A DNA stretch of 64,000 bases from Aptenodytes patagonicus (taxonomy: Eukaryota; Chordata; Aves; Sphenisciformes; Spheniscidae): the NCBI RefSeq assembly GCF_965638725.1, contig NC_134951.1, positions 42,982,746-43,046,745 of the forward strand, given 5' to 3'. How positions within the stretch are numbered: position 1 is the stretch's first letter; each line of letters opens with the position of its first letter. This document shows, piece after piece, positions 59,976-64,000 of this stretch. The notes under the pieces are model-generated. The model worked only from the letters and a program-made list of their open reading frames with translations, ran no database searches and had not been told where the DNA came from. The position numbers and the translations under genes are program-made.

Positions 59976-61224
59976 AAGCACACAGTCTAATGAGCCAGAT
60001 ATTCAAACATCTTCAGGCAAACCATTTTGGCCAGGAAGAATGTACATTGGATGCTCAGCTTGATGCATCTGAAAGAAAATCAATAGTTTTCCAAAGGCCA
60101 TAATAGGACAGAAATAGTGCTGGCAGTTCTGGATATTTCTCTGTGAAAATTTGTACCATCAGTTTTATAAGCAACCAAGTATTTTTTGCATCAAAGGCTG
60201 TAGTGAGCAATTTTAGTTACTCTTCCCTTCAGATCTTAGTCTTGCTGTCTTTATATGGATGTCATTAGCATATCTCAGCACTCCATAGTCCTTTTTTTTT
60301 AAAGTCACATGGTTTCCCATCCAGTGGATTGCACTATGAATTCCCTGTATTGCAGAATGTCAAAGGACCCCCAGTATTGGAAACAATCATCACGTGTATA
60401 TGGGAAATGAGGAACAATCTGTTTGATGGGCTGACCCAGCTTATTTTAACATACCTGACTTCTTACAGCATTAAAAATACCTGTTGAAGAGCAGTATTGG
60501 GGAAAATTCTGCCCTATCCGCAAGGAGAGGTGATGTTCAGTTGATAGGTCAGGAAGGGATGTTTCAAAGCAGGATAACGAGGAAATGCTCTGCCGGGGAC
60601 CATGACCAGGAGGTGTACAAGTGGGTACTGTCAGGGCTGGGTTCAGCAGGACCAGCTCGGCTGTGGGGCTGATCCCCATGCCAAGTCATCTTAATAAGAG
60701 GAGAGGTGAGCCCTCACCCATTGCACCTGTAAACTCGCCCTTGGTTCAGTAACATTTAGGACTTTCTTCAGAGGCAGCTATGCTGATGCTGTGGAGATGC
60801 GAGTGATGTAAGTGGCTACAAAGCTGCCTATGTACCTGCAGAGACACTTTACCCCGCTATGTTATCCCACAGGGGTAGCAGGCGGGTGACAGACCAGCTC
60901 TGTAGCAGGTTTGGGTGTTGATGCCACAGGATGGTACAGTTAAGCCAGTCAAAAATTCTCCAGGAGAATACTTATTTAATGGAAAATAACTATTTGCTGA
61001 AACTGAAACACTGGAAGGATCTTGCTGACGTCCACAAATTTCCATTTTTAAAAATAAGTCCTTAAAATTAGGCGTTTTTCTTAAAATTAGGCATTTTAGT
61101 AAGAGTTTTTTGTCTTGGAAACATTTGACTGTCTGTTGCCTAAACTAGCTTTCATTTCAAAATGTTATATATTTTATATTATTAATAAATGAGTGTGTTT
61201 TGATCACTTATTTTGTACTCGCTA
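59976..61224. other. Intergenic, nothing recognised
   Basis: Unremarkable DNA with small ORFs. A 19-20 base tandem duplication (TTAAAATTAGGC unit) occurs at about 61062-61097. Confidence 0.5.
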
Positions 61225-61490
61225 CAATGCCAATTGCTAAATCAATTACCAAGCCAATTATTTATTACAAATGACCACTTTGCTCTGTTACCAATGAGAA
61301 AACCAAATATGAATTACCAAACCAATTAGAATACCAATTAACAATTTCCACTGTAATTACCAGTCACTAGTAAGAATTACCCCAATGGCCATTTGGAACA
61401 GCAATTGCCAATTAAAATACCAATTACCGAAGCAAATACCAGTTACAGTAACACTTACCAATTAGAATACTAATGAATTATTGCATTACC
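61225..61490. repeat. Degenerate 12-bp tandem array (CCAATTAGAATA type)
   Basis: About a dozen CCAA(T/A)-type motifs recur in 260 bases. Exact CCAATTA occurs at about 61254, 61322, 61334, 61408, 61420 and 61458. Neighbouring copies are 12 bases apart (61322/61334 and 61408/61420), giving a unit near CCAATTAGAATA with much decay elsewhere. It looks like an old minisatellite. TAATTGG/CCAATTA also resembles homeodomain half-sites, but function is not implied. Confidence 0.7.
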
Positions 61491-64000
61491 GTATCTGATA
61501 TTGTTTATAATTAAAATAATTATTATGCTCTATTCATATATAAAAATTAAATTACAAAATTGAAAAAGCTCTCCAAATCAAAGTAGAAGCAAAACCTTTC
61601 AGCTGATGGCAATTATATTTCCTCACAAAAATCTGCAGCATGGGAAGTTTAAACCTGGGGGCTTTTTATGCCAACGATGAATGAAAAATGTTGGAATTCC
61701 CCATAGAATGGAAATTTGATGCTCCCATTTGTAGCAGCAAACTCCGGATCCGTCGGAAAGCCCACCTGCTCCTAGGTGCTACAGCATCAGACCTTGGTCT
61801 TCCTAGTCCTGAATCCCTGGGGTAGGAACTGGGACTACTTACCCATGCTCCATGGGAGATCGGGACGGTTGGGTCGCAGCTGTCACTCTGTCCATGTGTG
61901 ATGCAGAGGTGCGTGTCTTGTCCTCAGCATGAACAACCCGTAGAGAAACACTCCCCCTTCTAGATAAACAGCTGATGAAGACACTGCTGCTCACTGCCCC
62001 TGCTTTTCTGCACCAAGATGGGGCTGCAGACCTGGGGTTAAGCCAGATTTAGCTGGTGGTGTGTGTGTTTGATCCCAGAAATCCCCTGTTCCAGGAGAAT
62101 TTTGTAGCCACCGGGATGTTAGCAAGGTGAGGCAATGCCTTCACTTGTGCTGGTGGAGCAGCCTGGCCTGGGGCAGTGGGGCTCAGTGGGGAGGCACAGG
62201 TAGGGATGGAGGAGCTCCAGGGCTGAGCTGAGCTGATACTCCCAGCTTTGGACCTACGTGTGTTGAATGCCAGGTGCATAAACCAGAGTAATGAATTCCT
62301 TTCCTCTCGCGGTGCCCAGCCACAAGAGCACTCTGGCCTGTGGCAGTCCATGACCTTGGCCGTTGTCTGGAAGAGAACTATTTGATCCGTATCAAAACCT
62401 TTCCAGGGCCCATACTAACCATTTGACAGTGCGGAGAAGAGCATGCAACTCCTTGTACCTGTGCCCTGGGCCTGTTTCACTAGAGGAGACATAACCTATG
62501 CCAGTTTTTGGTTAGGCACCGTGTGGAGCTGGTGTTTAGCACTGACATTTCTAGAATGGGCTCAGGGACTTGATGCACATAGACCTAAAACTGGTGGTTT
62601 CCTTCAGATGTCCATTTTTGACCAGTCTCACATCCAGCAGCATCACTGCAGGGCTGCGGCAGCTCCTCTGTTTTTGTGGGGACATATAAGCTGAAGGACT
62701 GCCACATCACACTGTACAAATATATAACCTACTCCCCAAACTGTATGAGATCCCAGCAATACACAGACTGTTGCTGATTACATAGAATCTGCGAATCCAT
62801 AAGTTCAAATGATGATGTGTGATACATTATTCACCCTTGCAGTTACTTTATAATTACATGTATTTGACTTGTTGGGGCACATAACGGCTCCTAGGTACCA
62901 GTCAGTGTGTTGGAGGCTTCTCTGAGAAGTCCAAAACATTGGAGACTAGTGGTTTTTTACGTAGCTGAGCTGCTCCTGCGGGATATTCAGTACAGAACAT
63001 AAGCCCTGGCAAAAGTCTATTGGTGATCCAGTCTCAGGGAGCTTCTTGGCAGATGCCAGCACTGGCAATTATAACCATCCATGGCAGAGCTTAGGAAATT
63101 ACAGACAGGTCTGTCTGTCTGACTCGGGGATTCAGGTATTCAAAAAGTGCCCGAGTGTAATGTCACTTTGCATGAACACAGATCACAGCAGGGTGGGTGT
63201 GTGTGGGAGGCGAAGGGGCGGCGTGGGAGGGAAGGGACCAATATGGTCACGGATTACGCTTGTGCCTTCTGGGTCCTCAGCTGCTCTGGACAGCGTTAAG
63301 GTCCTTGGCAGTGTTTTAGCACTCCTGGGGGGCAATGTGGCATCTCCTCCAGGCTCTGCTGCGGCCTCAGCTCTGCCCTGAATGCCCACAGCATCTCAGC
63401 AGAGGCATTCAATGCTTGGCACAGGCACCTTCTGGTGGTCTCTGCAGCGCTTGAACTTGCGGACTGCTCCAAGAGGAGGGTGAGCGACTTCTGGAGCTGT
63501 GTAGCACCTCTAAAAAAAGTGGGAAAGGGCAGGAGCAGAGCAGACACCTTCCTTCAAAGTGTCACAACATTCAGTAACTCCTGAGTGAAAAGTATCTGAG
63601 AAGGGAAATATTTATTTGGATTAGGAGTGAACGTGGGGCACAAAAAAAAAAAAAAAGACAAGAAAAGAAAAGAAAATTATCAATGTTCTATTGCAGTTCC
63701 GGCTTCCCAACAAGTACTTAATCTCTTTCCCAGACAGGGTTTAAATGATCTTTGTCTCTTTCCAAAATTGCAAGTATTATTCTCTTTTTTCGCATTTCCT
63801 CCTACAAAATCTCAAGTTTAAGACTAAATTCTGGGACTCCTGAAGTTCAGCAGAACTTTGATTTTCCCTGTGCAAGTTCTGTTTGTGGCCAGCAAGCCAG
63901 CAAAGGATTTTCCTGTAAGCATTCAACCAGAGAGAAACATACCATCACTTTTTGCTCCCATAGTAACTTTCATCCAACACCGACAACCTACACTAGTAAG
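61491..64000. other. Intergenic, nothing recognised
   Basis: No gene, RNA or transposon recognised to the window end. ORFs are short (longest about 111 codons at 63046-63381) with no recognisable homology. An A14-type run followed by AAGA repeats lies at about 63642-63676. Confidence 0.5.

Noticed and set aside
1..64000. CRISPR arrays, operons, phage, viral insertions, tRNA or rRNA genes
   Set aside because: None seen. The sequence has introns, CpG-island promoter structure and avian LINEs; no LTR pairs, retroviral genes or structured RNA genes were recognised.

Overview
The window is vertebrate nuclear DNA, most likely from a bird. It carries the last two exons of SPACA1 at the left edge and the complete single-exon coding region of the cannabinoid receptor gene CNR1 on the opposite strand. 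Its interspersed repeats are all CR1 LINE copies of the kind that dominate avian genomes. SPACA1 followed by CNR1 on opposite strands is the same local order as on human 6q15. Nothing prokaryotic is present: no operons, no dense ORFs, and splice sites and introns are visible. The species cannot be named from the sequence.

Layout. 1-460 (+): penultimate (5'-truncated) and last coding exons of SPACA1 with a 277-bp GT-AG intron. 792-2640: a young CR1 copy (1023-1720) that abuts a 231-bp duplicate of part of an ancient antisense CR1 lying 1.5 kb downstream. 2641-26750: gene-poor DNA with two more ancient CR1 relics (about 8590-9250 and 17885-18440), a purine-rich degenerate repeat (6700-7490), a large TTCC microsatellite (10784-11097) and an ATT microsatellite (24644-24689). 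About 26760-30800 (-): probable long CNR1 3' UTR. 30801-32222 (-): CNR1 coding region. 32283 (-): splice acceptor of the coding exon. 32284 to about 45220: intron. 44690-46320: CpG island, the probable CNR1 promoter and non-coding first exon. 46320-64000: intergenic DNA upstream of CNR1, with two short CR1 3' ends and an unusual 12-bp-period AT-rich array (about 61225-61490).

The two genes converge: SPACA1 reads rightward and CNR1 leftward, with about 26 kb between their ends. SPACA1 encodes a sperm acrosomal membrane protein and CNR1 a neuronal G-protein coupled receptor, so no functional link is implied. CNR1 regulation is the most informative part of the window. It shows a CpG-island promoter with an E-box and a TATA-like element, a CGG-rich predicted leader, a short upstream ORF whose stop overlaps the receptor start codon, and a long 3' UTR. 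No new multi-gene system was found. The most unusual items are the chimeric CR1 junction and the uORF.
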